A stretch of DNA of 64,000 bases from Psoroptes ovis (GCA_002943765.1 PQWQ01000006.1:3472001-3536000), one strand, 5' to 3'. Positions 13,601-26,113 are shown, counted from the stretch's first letter. The notes: generated from the letters alone by a model not told the origin. Made by a program: numbers and translations.

Positions 13601-16032
13601 ATTTTTTATTTTCATTTCATTTCATTTTCGTTTACATTTGGTCATGTCATTGACATTGTTTTTCAAATATTTTTTTTCTTCTTTACCTCCACATATTCTT
13701 ATTGCACCAATAGTAATAACTTCAAGTTCATCATCATTTCGATTGTGATCCCCTGTGGGCTATATCATTAACCATTTGTCCATTTTGGTTTATCATTATG
13801 ATTTTTTTTTCAATTTTTATTAGCGAAAGAACATGTCAAATTCATTCAATTTTTTGATTGAATAGTTTTTATTGATGATGTTGATTAGCTTTTTTCTATT
13901 TATTTGAATATATATTGTTTTTTGCGTGTCCATTAGATCAAATCTTTCAACCGATCATCATCGTTATAATTTGTAATCATTATTATTACAGAGTTCTTCG
14001 GTTACGTACAATTGTTTCAAATTTTATTGTGTATGTAGACATGAAAAAAAACACCTGAGAAATAATATTGAATGATGAACAAGATAGAATAAAAATTGGT
14101 CTTTATTATTATTCAATAAATTATCTATCCGGTCTTATTTAGAATGTCATCATTTTCATCATCATCATCATTTTCGACGATCGTTAACAGTCATTGAATT
14201 TAATGGACTGCTGATGATGATGATAATAATAATAATAGCAATCATTATTATTATTTTTGTTACGTTTTCGCTATTTATTTATTAGTTTATTTATTATTTT
14301 TGAAAACATAATATATTGTTTGATATGTTGACATGTCATCATTATGACCAGAAAGGAAATGTAAACCATAAAACAAAACAAAAAAAAAAAAAATTTCATT
14401 CAATAACATTCAATCTTTCTACACTGATCTGATCTGTACGTTCTTGAACCTTGAAATATTTTTATCGCCATTCATAATTTTTTTCTCTTCACTTTGATTA
14501 AGAGTCATGGTTGATTAAATTTTGTTCCATATATTCTTTGCTTAGTGAAATATAAAGAAATCAAAATTTGAAAAAAATGTTTGTTGCTTCTGCATTGAAA
14601 CATTCAAAATTGCATCGGAGAAAAAAATACGCTTATTATCATCAATTTTCTTTGATTCTTGCTCGAAAAAGAACTAAGGTATCATCATCATCATAATTAT
14701 TATCATCATCGTTATACGTCGTTATACTTATATGTACTTTATTTGATCATTATCTTGTCAAATGAAATCGAAATATATTCGTTAAAAATAATGAAATACC
14801 ATGTGTTTTTAGCTTTAAATCTTACAGACTAAACTCAACAATTTTTTTTTGTAGAATTTTTCAAAATTCAAGTTACTTTTTATGCTTTATACACACAGAA
14901 CTAGATTTATTTGAAAAATGAAAAATTCACCGACGACTAATCGACAAAGAGATCAACCATTGATTATAATAGCTTTGTGCACATAGCTTACAGCGCAATA
15001 GTTGATGATTTAATGCAAAAAATAAAATTAAACCTGACCTGTTGCTGTTGTAGCTGCTTTGAAATTTTGATCAAATTTTTTGCACTATCATAGTTCTTTT
15101 ATATTTAAAATTACTTGTGTTTTATACATATTGAAACACATGCATATTTGAAAAAAAAAAATTTGAAAATCGTTTTTCAAATATTCTCTAATGCTGCTAA
15201 TGTCAAAAGAAATGAATGAAAGAATGAACCAACGACCGAATGAATGAACAAATTTATACTTTATTCATCTCATGCCAATTGATAATGATGATGAAATAAA
15301 GTGTGTGGTGAAGGTAAAAACCTGACTTTTCAGAAAATGGATAGATTTGAAAAAAAAAGTGACACGTAATTAATTTCAACGACTTTAAATGCTACCGTAA
15401 ATACATTGAATAATGTTTGTGTAGACACACTAGAAACTACTCAGGATATGCTCTTCACATATATTAATCATTTTAAGGCTATTTTGAAAAAAAATTAAAT
15501 TAATTCAAATCAAATAAGTTTTTTTTTCCTGCAAAAAACCATTATCTCTAAACCAAATAATATCACTTTCTTGAAAAAAACGAAAATCAAAATCTTCAAA
15601 AGATTTTTACAAATAATTATTAAGACGAAATTACTTAAAAAGCAGAGATATACAACAAAATTTGAAAATTTTGAAAAATTTTAAATTTTGATCAAATCTA
15701 CGATTATGCATTGAGATATCTACGATTTTTTTCGGTTTTTTCGGTTGTCTTTCATGAAATTTTCTGGTTGAATATCTAATTTTTTATCCTTAGTAGAAAA
15801 AACAATTTATTTAAAAATGAAATAAATTAGTTTTTCTCTAATCATGACATTGATAATGATAATAATGATGTTTATCGCGTGTTTTTTCTGTATTTTTAAT
15901 CTATTTTTTTAAATTTTGATTTAATGAGTTTGTTTTTATCTCATTTACCATGTGTTATTGTTGTTTTCTATTTTAAAAATTTGAATAAATAATGAATTTT
16001 GTTCTTATTTTTATTTTTCATTTTACAAATAG

Positions 16033-19000
16033 AATGGTCTCCATCATCATCATTATCATCATCAGCATTATCGACAACGATAAGACCAAGATATCATACA
16101 TTGTATGCATGTGAAGGGAATTCATTAGAAATACAATGTGAAGAAGGAACACATATTAATTTAATAAGAGCAAATTTTGGACGTTTTTCAATATCAGTCT
16201 GTAATGAACAAGGAAATGTTGATTGGAGTGTCAATTGTATGGCACATCGTTCATTTAGAGTCATTCAAGAAAGGTATGTGTATTGCTTGTATTGCTTCAT
16301 TTGTGTATTTGATAGATTGATTGAAATGATTTTATATCTTTGCAAAATGCAAAGAATTTTCATTTCAATCAATTCTAAATATTTTCATTAATATCAAACT
16401 CATCGTATTTTAAAATTTGATTGACATTTGAATTCTTAATTTTCAATCTAATAATAATGTTGATGTTTGTGTAATAATTTTTTAGGTGTGCTGGTCGTTC
16501 TAAATGTAAAATAGAGGCAACTGTTGCTACTTTCAATGAGGATGCCTGTCCTCGTGTACATAAATATTTAGAAGTACATTTCAATTGTACAAAACTTAAA
16601 ATCGGAAATGTACTAACACAACAGTCATCCTCTATTGATTCGGTCAATCAAACAAATCAAATTAATTTAAATTCTGGTAAGTGTTCAAGTGCAGACTTTT
16701 CTAATTCGTGTTTTCTTTCTCTTTTTTTTAATATTATTATCAAAATAAAATTCTTGAAAATGCTGTTATGCTCGCTTATATTATTATTCTTTCAAATTAA
16801 CTTCATTGCTACTAACAAAATAAATATAACAATTTCATAATCTAACAATCAATAATAATAATAACAAAAGCTGTGGCTCTAAAAATTATTGTAAATTACC
16901 TGCTTCAACCACTATGTTTGGCGACCCTTGTCCGGGTACATTAAAATATTTGGAAGCACATTATCAATGTGTCAAAGGTATCGATTTTAAACTTTTCCTT
17001 CATCTGTGAATTCCAAATTCGACCTTTATCAACTTTTTAATCTGTTCTTAACTTTTCTTCAATTACAAATTTTTTCAAAATTTAAATCAATCATTTATTC
17101 TTCATCCCACATAGATAATGATGGAACTTCTAATGATAACAACAATAATGATGATGATATCAATCAACACCAAAATCATCATCATCACCATCATCATCCG
17201 ATTTCATTTCCACCAGTCGTATTATTTCCTGATCCAATGCAATCAATGAATGGAATTGGATCGACATCAACCGCATTGCCGCCACACATTGATTTGACAT
17301 CACAAGATATTAAAGATCAAGAAGAAGCAGTGGAAAAAGCACCATTGTCGATTGTCGATGAACCTGGTCCGATACAGGTCAAACCACCAAAGCCGATTGA
17401 TTCATTTGATGACACTTCATCATCGCAATCAATGGATCAAGATGATGACAATTACGATTATCCTCCACTCATCAAAAATGATTCGAATGATCAATCAAAT
17501 GATTTACCAAATAATCATGGTCAATCAACATCCACAGTAATGTCGCCAAGATTATCGCAATCGAATTCTATTCAAAAGCAAAATTCATTCAGTCAGAACA
17601 GTAATACTAATAATAATCCTGCTCAAATTCCGCAATCCTCGTCTTTCCCATCGTTGTCCGGTCAACAACCGCCAACAGCAAAGCCACCTAAACCAGATAA
17701 TTATGACCCACCATATTCAGTTAATGATCCATCTTATACATCACAACCAGATGAAGTGCTCTTGGTGCCAGTTCCCGTGCCAGTACCTTCAATAGATTTA
17801 GTTTATGATTATTGTCGGCCAATGTATGCTAAAAATCTCAATTGGAACTGGACAATGGCTGGCAGTGTATTGAGGCAAGCTTGTCCGGTTGGAGCTAAAG
17901 GTATTGCAAAATGGTCATGTATAATCGAAAACGGTGAACCAACCTGGACTCCACATTTACCTGATATGTCAAATTGTTCCTCATTGTGGATTGCTCATTT
18001 ATTAGATAGACTTCGTTCACAAGAATCAATATTTTCATTGGCTGAAGAATTAGCCAAAGGAGCTAAAGGAAAAATTTTATATAGCGGTGATTTAATCAGT
18101 GCAGCTGATATTATCAAACAATTAGTGATCCGATTAGAAACCAAACTTGAAGAAAGCAAAGATGATCAAGATAGACGTGCTCATTTAATTAAAGAATTAT
18201 TGAATGTAAGTCATTGTACATGTGTAAATTTTCATCAATCACTTATTTGTTTTTTTCAGTCTGTATTGAATGTTGCTAGCAATCTATTAGAAGAAATACA
18301 AATGGAATCATGGCATGAATTGAATCCTCATGATCAACGTTTGGCTATTCGGACAATGATTCGTGCAATGGAACGTGTGGCTGAGTTATTAGCCGATGTG
18401 CGATCGCAGCCAAATTACAATTTTGTTCGAACACATAACAATATATGTAAGTCAATGAACGCCAATTTTTTTTAGAATTCGGTCAATTAATTTGTTCATC
18501 TTTTCGATTAATAGTGGTTTCTGTGCACGTTCATGCATTATCATCACTAGAAAATGGAATGCATTTGCCATTTATATTGTCACAATATGATTCATCGGTG
18601 CCATCAATATCAGATGCAACATCTAACGAAGTTTCTGTGCATTTACCATATGAAGTGTTACTGCAGCATGTAAATGATCAAGGACAAGTCAAAGTTATAT
18701 TCTTGATGTATAAACGCTTATCCAATCTGTTGAAAGTTCGTTCTCCACCCAACACGTATGATTATCCAGTTCATTTGCAACCTTATGCATATAAACAATT
18801 ATCTGATCGAAATGAATATGAATATCCGATTTATCAATACCAACGTCATCATCATGCCAACGGAATGTATCATTCACATCAACAACAATCAATAAACACT
18901 ATTATAAATTCCGATATTGTCGGGTTAATAATGGCTAATGATTTTCAACATTCATCATATGATCGATTACCAGTTCCATTGAATGGAATGGTTGAATTTA

Positions 19001-21578
19001 CATTCAGACATTTACAAACCGAAAACGTTACCAATGGTCGTTGTGCTTATTGGGATATGAAACGAATCGACGAAGATACATTCGGTGATTGGTCTACAGC
19101 TGGCTGTGAAACATTATCTTCTAATCGTACTCACACTGTTTGCCGTTGCAACCATTTGACTAATTTTGCTGTTTTGATGGACATCACTAATGCACCGGTA
19201 AGTCTTTTAATAGAAACACACTTAATGCATTACTTATCATCTTTATTCAATTTAGCTATCTACAAATGATGAATATACATTACAAATGATCACAAGAATT
19301 GGTTGTTCAATTTCCATTATCACATTGGCCATTACGTTGCTTACACTTTCTGTTTATAAGTATGTTACATTTATTTTGTCTCAATCAGTCTTAATTGATT
19401 TGATTTTCCTCAAATTTATAGAAGCTTGAATTCGATAAGAAATTCAATCCATAAACATCTTTGTGCTTGTCTGTTGGTTGCCGAAGTTATTTTCTTACTG
19501 GGAATCAATGAAACCCGGATCAAAATAGTTTGTGGACTGATAGCTATCGCATTACATTATTTCTTTTTGGCATCATTTTTGTGGATGTTTTTCGAAGGTC
19601 TACAATTGTATACAATGTTAATACAAGTATTTGAACATCGTCACAATCGTATGACGATTTACTGTCTAGTTGCATATGGTGCACCTGCATTATTAGTTAT
19701 TGTTGCAGCATTAGTCGATCCATTATCATATGGAACATCACAACATTGTTGGTTAAGAACTGATAATCATTTCATTTGGAGCTTTTTGGGACCAGCATTA
19801 GCTATTTTGATGGCAAATGCATTATTTTTAACGTTGGCTATCAGTGTTATATATAGACACGTTCCAAATTCAATCACGACATTTACAACAGCTCATCAAA
19901 AGCATCATCATTCACAACAGCCTCAGCTTCAGCAACAGCAACAACATTTAAAAGTTTATCCATCAACATTAACACCATCACCATCTTATTCGATTACTGA
20001 ACATAGTAAAATGCATTCGATTAAGTAAGTGAAATCGATTTATTTTAAAATTTTTGTTTCAATTAATTTTTTTTTGTTTTCATAATAGAATTTGGATACG
20101 CACATCTATCTCATTATTAGTGATGTTGGGCTTAACATGGTCGATTGGTGTTTTTTATTTAGCCCGCCCATCATTTACATCAGCTTTCATATTTACATTG
20201 TTCAATTCATTGCAAGGATTACTGATTTTCATTTTCTGCTGTATTTTGAATGAAAAAGTTCGTGCCGAATATCACAATACTTTAGCACGTATTTTTCGTC
20301 GTTGTTTTTTCTTTCGTACAATCGATACCAATGCCATGACATTCGGCACGAAAAGTTCTTCAGACTCTACACGTTCCACTTCGTTACGTGATTCACATCA
20401 TTTGATGATAAATGGCACGACACATGGCCATCATTTATCTCAACAGCATTTATATATGCAACAACCAGCCGCCTCATTTCTGGGGTCAAGGAATGCTGCC
20501 CCACGTACATCTTTATTATATTTGAACGAAATATTAGGGAAGACAAATGAAACGCCCACTGTCATGAATTCTCCGACAACTGATCAGCCATTGATTCCAA
20601 GTCAAATGATGCACTCAACACCATCGATCCATCAATTTCAATCTCAAAGTAGCCTTCAACCAGACAATCATCAAACGCCTAATCAACAGCAACAACAGTC
20701 AACACCACAGCAACCGCATTTTACTCACAGTCGTCTAAGTCAGGCATTGTCCAGTATAAGTCAAATAACAATGCAAGATGATGCATCATCATCTGATTAT
20801 GGCTGCCGTCGTCTAACGCAAATGATTGAACATATTTATGAATGTATTGATGAAGATCCATATGTGGCCAAATTATTATTGCCGGCAATTCAAAGATCTT
20901 TAGATAATCATCAAGCACGAGCACATCTGTGTCAAGATGGACAACAAAATGGCCCTCATCGTGGTCTTACACCGGCACTTTTAGCAACATTAAATCGTGC
21001 ATCCCAACGTAATTTAATTCAGATGCGATTACAGCCAAATAGTAGTTATTTGTCATCGTGTAATCCACACTCTCATCATACTCTTGGCCATGGGAATATT
21101 GGTGGTATGTAGTTGAATTGTTTCTAATTAAATTTCCATGGGAATCTAATCTTTTTTTTTTTTTGATAATTATACAGGTTTACATCTTCCTGCAATTGTT
21201 CGTGATAATACAGCCATGAATGGCAAGACAATTTCAAATGGATCTGTAGTACAATCTCAACAACAGCAGCCACAACAAACAGTAGCATTATTGGATGGTG
21301 ATCAAGTAAGATGCTGTGCATTAACTGATCATAAACTATGCGATCATCAATCGGAATTGAACAATTCAGTCAATAATAATAGTAACAACAACAATAATAA
21401 TAATAATATTTTACATCATTCACAAAATATTCAACAACAACAAACTCAACAAATTATAAATCATCAACAAATGATGAATGTTTTGAAAGGACAAACAAAC
21501 ACTAATATTGTCAATAATGCCAATAATAACAATATTAATGCCAATGGAAATCGTCATCATTTAGCCAGTGAATGTTGA
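16033..21578 (+). CDS. Cirl: Latrophilin/CIRL-type adhesion G-protein-coupled receptor (5' exon missing)
   Basis: Exons: 16033-16273, then 16486-16676 or 16871-16977, then 17115-18205, 18260-18446, 18515-19197, 19256-19359, 19422-20024, 20089-21104 and 21178-21578. All joins keep frame, giving about 1,500 residues. Domain order is a galactose-binding SUEL lectin, a long Ser/Asn/His/Pro-rich stalk, an HRM hormone-receptor motif (the Cys/Trp segment at 17800-17985), and a GAIN domain ending in a GPS. The GPS is a Trp/Cys box followed by CNHLTNF, with predicted self-cleavage HL|T. Seven TM helices then follow in the last three exons. There is no olfactomedin domain, as in invertebrate latrophilins. 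The loop between TM5 and TM6 carries a His/Gln-rich insert just before an intron, and the cytoplasmic tail is Gln/Asn/His-rich. Family knowledge says these are neuronal adhesion and mechanosensory receptors. The signal peptide exon is not seen; the exon at 16033 begins after one base of a codon. Confidence 0.93.
16486..16977 (+). other. Pair of alternative exons for the second half of the SUEL lectin
   Basis: Exon A (16486-16676, 191 bp) and exon B (16871-16977, 107 bp) both encode Cys-x(5)-Cys ... Cys-Pro ... KYLE-x-H-x-x-C, the C-terminal half of a SUEL domain. Both enter in phase 2 and leave in phase 1 with proper AG and GT borders. Either one joins 16273 to 17115 in frame; using both or neither breaks the frame. 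Exon B has the canonical FGDPCPGT motif. Exon A has diverged there (NEDACPRV) and carries an extra Ser/Asn/Gln-rich tail. Confidence 0.85.
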
Positions 21579-22655
21579 TGTGAATGAATCATTATTACTA
21601 GTAAACAATATACAAAATTGTTTTTTCAAATGTGATCTTGATTTTTAAAAAAAAAATTATATATTTATAAAATAATATGTAAAACAAAACAAATTATATA
21701 TTATTCAATCCAATTTTTCTTTTTCTAATATGAATTGTATATGTGATATTTTCATTAATCAATTTTTTCTTTTTCTTTGTTTATTTTTCTGTTCATCATT
21801 ATCTCCTCTACACAAACAACAACAACAACAAATCCTTTGATCATGTAAACACATAAATTGGTTATTATTCTAATTTATGAAATGAATAATTAAGAAATCA
21901 TTATTGAATTATAATTTCAATTTTAACTTGTAATTTTTGATTTTGTAAATATGCATTTTTTTCTTTTTTTTGTTTCCTTTTTCATTAATTTAGGAATTTT
22001 AATTCCAATTTATAAATATATCATTAATATATAATATGTCCAAACTTTTGCAAGAAAAATCAATAAATAAATAAATAAGCAATCATTCGAATACATTTGC
22101 GTATAACAATCGACGATAATTATTTATTTGTTTAAAATGTATTTTCAATGTGTTTTTGAGTGTTTTCTTCTCTTCCCATGTATTGTCAATAAAAGTGTAA
22201 AATAAAATTAATTCATCATGAAAAAAACTAAGCAAAAATTGCGAATTCATTGACTAATGTTTCATTGTCAAAAAATGGTTTTGCCGCCACGATTCAATTT
22301 GATTTTGATTTGAAATAAAAAAAATCAAAGCTGCTTACATCTATGAACAAACTCGTGAAATTCATGGTATTTCAATTCTCGACAGCTAGATGGCAGTTAA
22401 AATTAAAAATTTTTGAATTTTTTTTCGTTCAAACAAAATTGGCGCGAAACTTGCCACTAACGCGGCATTTAATAAGTTTTTTTGCAAGCTTACAGGGTCT
22501 TGTCGTGCGAAATAACCGAGGCTATTTGTTATGCGAAATGATGGATGATAATGAGTTTATCATGAATTTTATGAGTTTATCATGACATAGATGTGATGAT
22601 AATTTCGAGCACAATTTACAAAATTATTTTTATTTATCAATTTAATTTATTTTAT
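21579..22655. other. Latrophilin 3' UTR and spacer with a GC-richer repeat piece
   Basis: AT-rich sequence follows the latrophilin stop. At about 22370-22545 the base composition changes, with several CG dinucleotides in a short span, and the word TGTCGTGCGA appears. It recurs at 23840 and, inverted, near 28080 and 28775. This looks like the left edge of the transposon-rich block. Confidence 0.5.
22188..22193 (+). terminator. Candidate poly(A) signal of the latrophilin gene
   Basis: An AATAAA hexamer about 610 bp after the stop. A cluster of AATAAA-like words at about 22060-22080 is an alternative. In DNA this AT-rich the word is weak evidence. Confidence 0.3.
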
Positions 22656-22659
22656 TTGA

Positions 22660-23224
22660 AATATATTCTGGCATATTAGATTGGTCTAATACCTTTTTCA
22701 ATGGTGTAAAGAATTCCCGAAAGTTGGAATTTACCATCAAATTTTTTTTAGATATTTTAATTGTTCATATGTACGAAGTTCACTATAGTATTCGTTAATG
22801 TTACTATTGAAATTGTTGTTGTTATTATTATTGTTATTATTGATATGATTATTGAAAAAATATTGTTGGAATGTGTGTTCTCGTTGTCATCATTAGATTC
22901 ATGAACTGAATTTAATTTTTCATCATAACGTCGATATTTGTCCATGATTTTATTATATTTTTCTTGGTAGTCTTGATTAATCAATTTGAATTGTTCTTCA
23001 TCGAAAACTTCGTTATTTCCTTTTGAAAATTTTAATCTTTCTTCATATAATTTTTGATATTGATCAATATCTTCTGATAATTTTCTGAATTTTGTCATGA
23101 AATCGTACGGAGCACATCTTGAATCGTTGAAGATTCTTGTTATGGTTGCTCGAATCGATGATTTTTTTTTCATTGTTTTGCGTGAGATGAGTATTACCAT
23201 CAGTTGGGGTTTCAATTGCGTCAT
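22660..23224 (-). pseudogene. BEL/Pao retrotransposon gag, N-terminal fragment (broken)
   Basis: The longest frame (155 codons) contains a charged helical segment (RATITRIFNDS, then KLSEDIDQYQKLYEERLKF and a DKYRRYDEKL block) like the leader of BEL/Pao Gag. Downstream on the minus strand, after frame changes, come KFDG and FREFFTPLKK, which fit the F-x-G ... F-x-x-F core of the DUF1759-type gag. An alternative ATG frame begins at about 23240 and would join by a frameshift. There is no protease or reverse transcriptase behind it, so it is a dead fragment. The zinc-knuckle part of a similar gag lies on the plus strand at 31 kb. Confidence 0.6.
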
Positions 23225-23717
23225 GGGAATTTTCCATTTTTCAGCTATAACTCTTCTTTTTTTTTCTTTTATTTGCAGCTATTATTGACCAAACAGATTC
23301 AAGATCTTGCTAGCTTGTCGAAAAATTCAAATTTATTAATTTTATTTTTCAAATTTTTGATTTTTACAATTTAATAACTTTTTTGACTCAATTCTGAAAA
23401 CCGAATGAATCGTTTTTTCTTTTTTATTTTTATACGTTGAAAAAACAAGATTTTAGCGGTAAAAAATTGGGCAATTCAGAAAGGACAATTAAATGGTAAT
23501 TTTTATATTGACATATATATCAAAAAAACTCAATTTTAAATTTTATTTTTAATATTTTTTATTTATTTTTATTTTAATTTTAATTATTTTAATACTACCG
23601 AGTGAGGTAGTTGATCCCTCAAAACTAAGGTGACCAACTATTTTTTGTTCAGAAAAAGTGCACTTTGTAAGTATTATACTTGAAATATAAAAAGCAAAAA
23701 AAAAAAAAAATACAAAA

Positions 23718-23845
23718 TAATAATAATGAATGAATGAATGAATGAATGAAAATTTGTTGAAATTTAAAAGACGGCAAGCCTGGCGACCCTTGCGTCTATA
23801 TAAACTAATTATGATTAATCAAAAATATATAAATTTCTTTGTCGT
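23718..23845 (-). mobile_element. 3' tail of a non-LTR retrotransposon (family B, copy 1)
   Basis: About 120 bp matches 24821-24930: the same GACGGCAAGCCTGGCG block followed by CCCTTGCGTC. On the minus strand the element ends in (ATTC)n/(ATT)n repeats at 23718-23750. Only the 3' end is present; similarity stops at about 23840, where the TGTCGTGCGA word begins. Confidence 0.7.
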
Positions 23846-23939
23846 GCGAATCATTGACCATAGAAAAGAATCTTTCAACTCATGCATTGGTTCCGGGCAA
23901 ACACATCGAAATTTCTATTATTATTTTCAAATATTTAAA

Positions 23940-24690
23940 TAAATAAATAAATAATAAATAAATTTTATTGGAGCGAGTTATCCTATTAAGGATATTTTCG
24001 CTAAATAATATAATTAAAATAAAATATAATGTAAATGTTTATGTATTGTTATGTGTTGCCTTGTGTTGTCTGTATGAGTGTGTGATATATGTATTTAAAT
24101 AGTTTTATAAATTGTTTGTAAGTGTGTCTGTTTTGTGTGAATTGATCTAGTGTCGTGATGTGGTGCAGGTTTAATTGTATTTTAATTTGTGTGTATAGTG
24201 GGCATTCTATAAGTAAATGTTTTGTGTCTTGTGTTGTGTATGAACATGTACATGTGTCCGTGTCACTTTTTTGTATTTTGTGTAAGTATTCTTGGAAGTG
24301 ACCGTGACCTGTGAAAAATTGAGTAGTGTAAAAGTTTGTTTTTATGTATTTGGGAATTCTGTGTGTTTTGAAGAACTGTTTGAAGTTGTTGTTGGTCAAT
24401 TGTATTTTCAAATATTTCAACGAAAGATGTTCTTTAATGAAATGTTGAAAAATTTCGACCCATCTTTGGTCGGTGTCGATTTTTTGTTCATTCCAAATTT
24501 TCAATTTATCTTCATTCAAATAAATATTAACTCGACGAATCTCTTCGAAGAGAAAATTGTCGTCAATTTCAATATCATTAATTTCGTTCTTCAGAAATTC
24601 AATCGTCTCTGTAATTTCATTCCATTCAATCTTGCTGTTAATTGATATCCATTTAAAACATTTGAATGAATGAAAATGAATCATTTATCA
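23940..24690 (-). pseudogene. Non-LTR retrotransposon ORF2 C-terminus with 3' UTR (family A, copy 1, 5'-truncated)
   Basis: The frame 24684-24049 (211 codons) ends with TGHGHFQEYLHK and a C-x-C ... H ... C motif (CTCS ... KHLLIEC). This is the terminal zinc-binding region of Jockey/R1-like ORF2 proteins. The 3' UTR follows, with GCGAAAATATCC and CGAGTTAT-type ends also seen at 25645-25700. The tail runs into (TAAA)n repeats at 23940. The endonuclease and reverse transcriptase are absent because the 5' part is missing. Confidence 0.75.
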
Positions 24691-24820
24691 TTCAATTTCG
24701 ATGTCCAATATTTTCATTTTATTATATTAGCTATTTGTGGCGAAACAGCCAACATCATAGTGATGAATGTCAAGTAAAATGACATTTAGTCATTTTTGTA
24801 GTGGGTTTTTGTTGATTTGA

Positions 24821-25642
24821 ATAATAATAATAATAATGAATGAATGAAAATTTATTATTTAAACGACGGCAAGCCTGGCGGCCCTTGCGTCGATACAAAT
24901 TAATTAAGATTGATCAGAAATATATAAATGTCTTTGCATAAATGTATTGTATTTGAGTAGGTATAGTGTGATTGTTGTGTCTGTGTCTGTTGGTGTGTTG
25001 TAAAAGTATTTTTGTATAATATGTTGTGTATGTGTGCATGTGGTTAGTATGTGTAATGGTGTTTGTGTTGTGTCGCTGCATGTACATTCGTTAGTGTTTG
25101 TAATTTGTAGTTTGTGTAAGTAATCTTTGAAAGGCCCATGGCCTGTGAAAAATGTAAATGTGTAAGTATTTGGTGTTATGTTTTTTGGTATTGTATGTGT
25201 TTTGAAGAATGTTTTGAAATTAGTGTTTGTGGTGTTGTAATATTGTCTGTGAAATGTTTGTTTGTGAATTCATCTAAGTGTTGTTTAATGATTGTGCGAT
25301 CTGTTAGTGTTCAGATATCTGTTCAGTTCTTGTGATTATCGTAACGTCATCCGCATATGCGATGATCTCGTTATTACTGATGGAAAAATTCTTTAATAAA
25401 TCGTTGATTAATATGTTCCATAAGTTGGGAGATAGTGCACCACCTTGTGGGCAACCCTTGTTGAATTCTTTGTTATGGTTAATGGATGAATAAGAAAATT
25501 TGCCGCATCTGTTTTGTAAGTAAGATCCAATTATTTTTGTTATGGCTGATGGAACATTGTAACTGTCCAACAAGTAGATAATACCTGGATACCAGGCATT
25601 ATCGAATGCACCTGCTATATCGATGGCAATTATGGCGGAATA
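24821..25642 (-). pseudogene. Non-LTR retrotransposon family B, copy 2: reverse transcriptase fused by deletion to the ORF2 C-terminus
   Basis: On the minus strand, 25640-25304 reads reverse transcriptase: motif A AIDIAGAFDNAW, then GCPQGGALSPNLW, then the catalytic YADDVTII. Soon after YADD, at about 25300, the sequence jumps to the terminal TGHGPFKDYLHKLQ and C-x-C ... H zinc region (about 25240-24960), with frame changes. The thumb and everything between are missing. The 3' tail (24930-24821) matches copy 1 at 23.8 kb and ends in (ATTC)n(ATT)n. Confidence 0.8.
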
Positions 25643-25960
25643 ATAATAATAATTTATTATTGCGAGTTATTCTTTTCGGATATTATCGCCAAAGAAATGA
25701 AAATTAAAATAGATAAATATTTATGTAAATCAGTTTGTATATGTGTTGCCTTGTAAAGTCTTTCAGTTTTGGTGTGTACGCTGAACAGTCTAGGTTGATT
25801 TCATTTGTGTTAATGAAGTTTATGAAGTTAGCTATTGTCTTACTTCTTTTTGGTACTTTAACGATTACGTTATGTTTTTTGCATATGATGTTGGTTTTTG
25901 TTGATTTTGTTTTTGTATTTGAAATTAGAAAAAATCAGTTTAGTAGTTTTTGAGCTTTTG
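25643..25960 (-). mobile_element. Non-LTR retrotransposon 3' end (family A, copy 2)
   Basis: The ATT-rich tail, the CGAGTTAT and GGATATT blocks and the GCCAAAG segment parallel 23955-24005. On the minus strand a short frame (about 25895-25706) reads as a Lys/Asn/Thr-rich ORF end and stops at TAA. An upstream TGA shows it is broken. It directly abuts the reverse transcriptase of family B, so one element inserted into the other. Confidence 0.55.
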
Positions 25961-26113
25961 AAAAGAAAACCTTTATCTTTGTTTTGTTTGTATCATTGTA
26001 TTTTTCGTATTAATTTCGTTTGTGTTTTTTTGTATTTTGAATAAAACGACATTACGGTACCACTAAAATTGATATCTTGATTTTGGTTTCTTCACAGATA
26101 TTTATTTTTTATA

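Larger units (their letters stand above)
1..16032. other. 16 kb gene-poor AT-rich stretch with simple repeats
   Basis: I see no exon here that I can support. Open frames are short, often begin at TTG or GTG, and translate to Phe/Ile/Leu/His/Asn-rich low complexity. The stretch is full of A/T runs and (ATT)n, (ATC)n, (TTG)n, (ATTC)n and (CA)n tracts. The latrophilin gene to the right starts in this window with an internal exon. Its acceptor is phase 1 and no in-frame ATG precedes it, so its signal-peptide exon must lie here or left of the window. This stretch may therefore be largely first intron, which is an inference. Confidence 0.6.

Noticed and set aside
476..13771. Many 60-117 codon frames in the first 14 kb
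   Set aside because: Most start at TTG, GTG or CTG, are Phe/Ile/Leu/His-rich, overlap T runs and triplet repeats, and have no domain or splice structure.
15999..16032. Hydrophobic leader apparently in frame before the SUEL exon
   Set aside because: It has no ATG (starts TTG, with TGA just before) and is the T-rich end of an intron with an AG acceptor at 16031-16032, not a signal peptide.
24292..24645. 117-codon plus-strand frame
   Set aside because: Antisense shadow of the LINE ORF2 C-terminus, which has the recognisable zinc motif on the minus strand.
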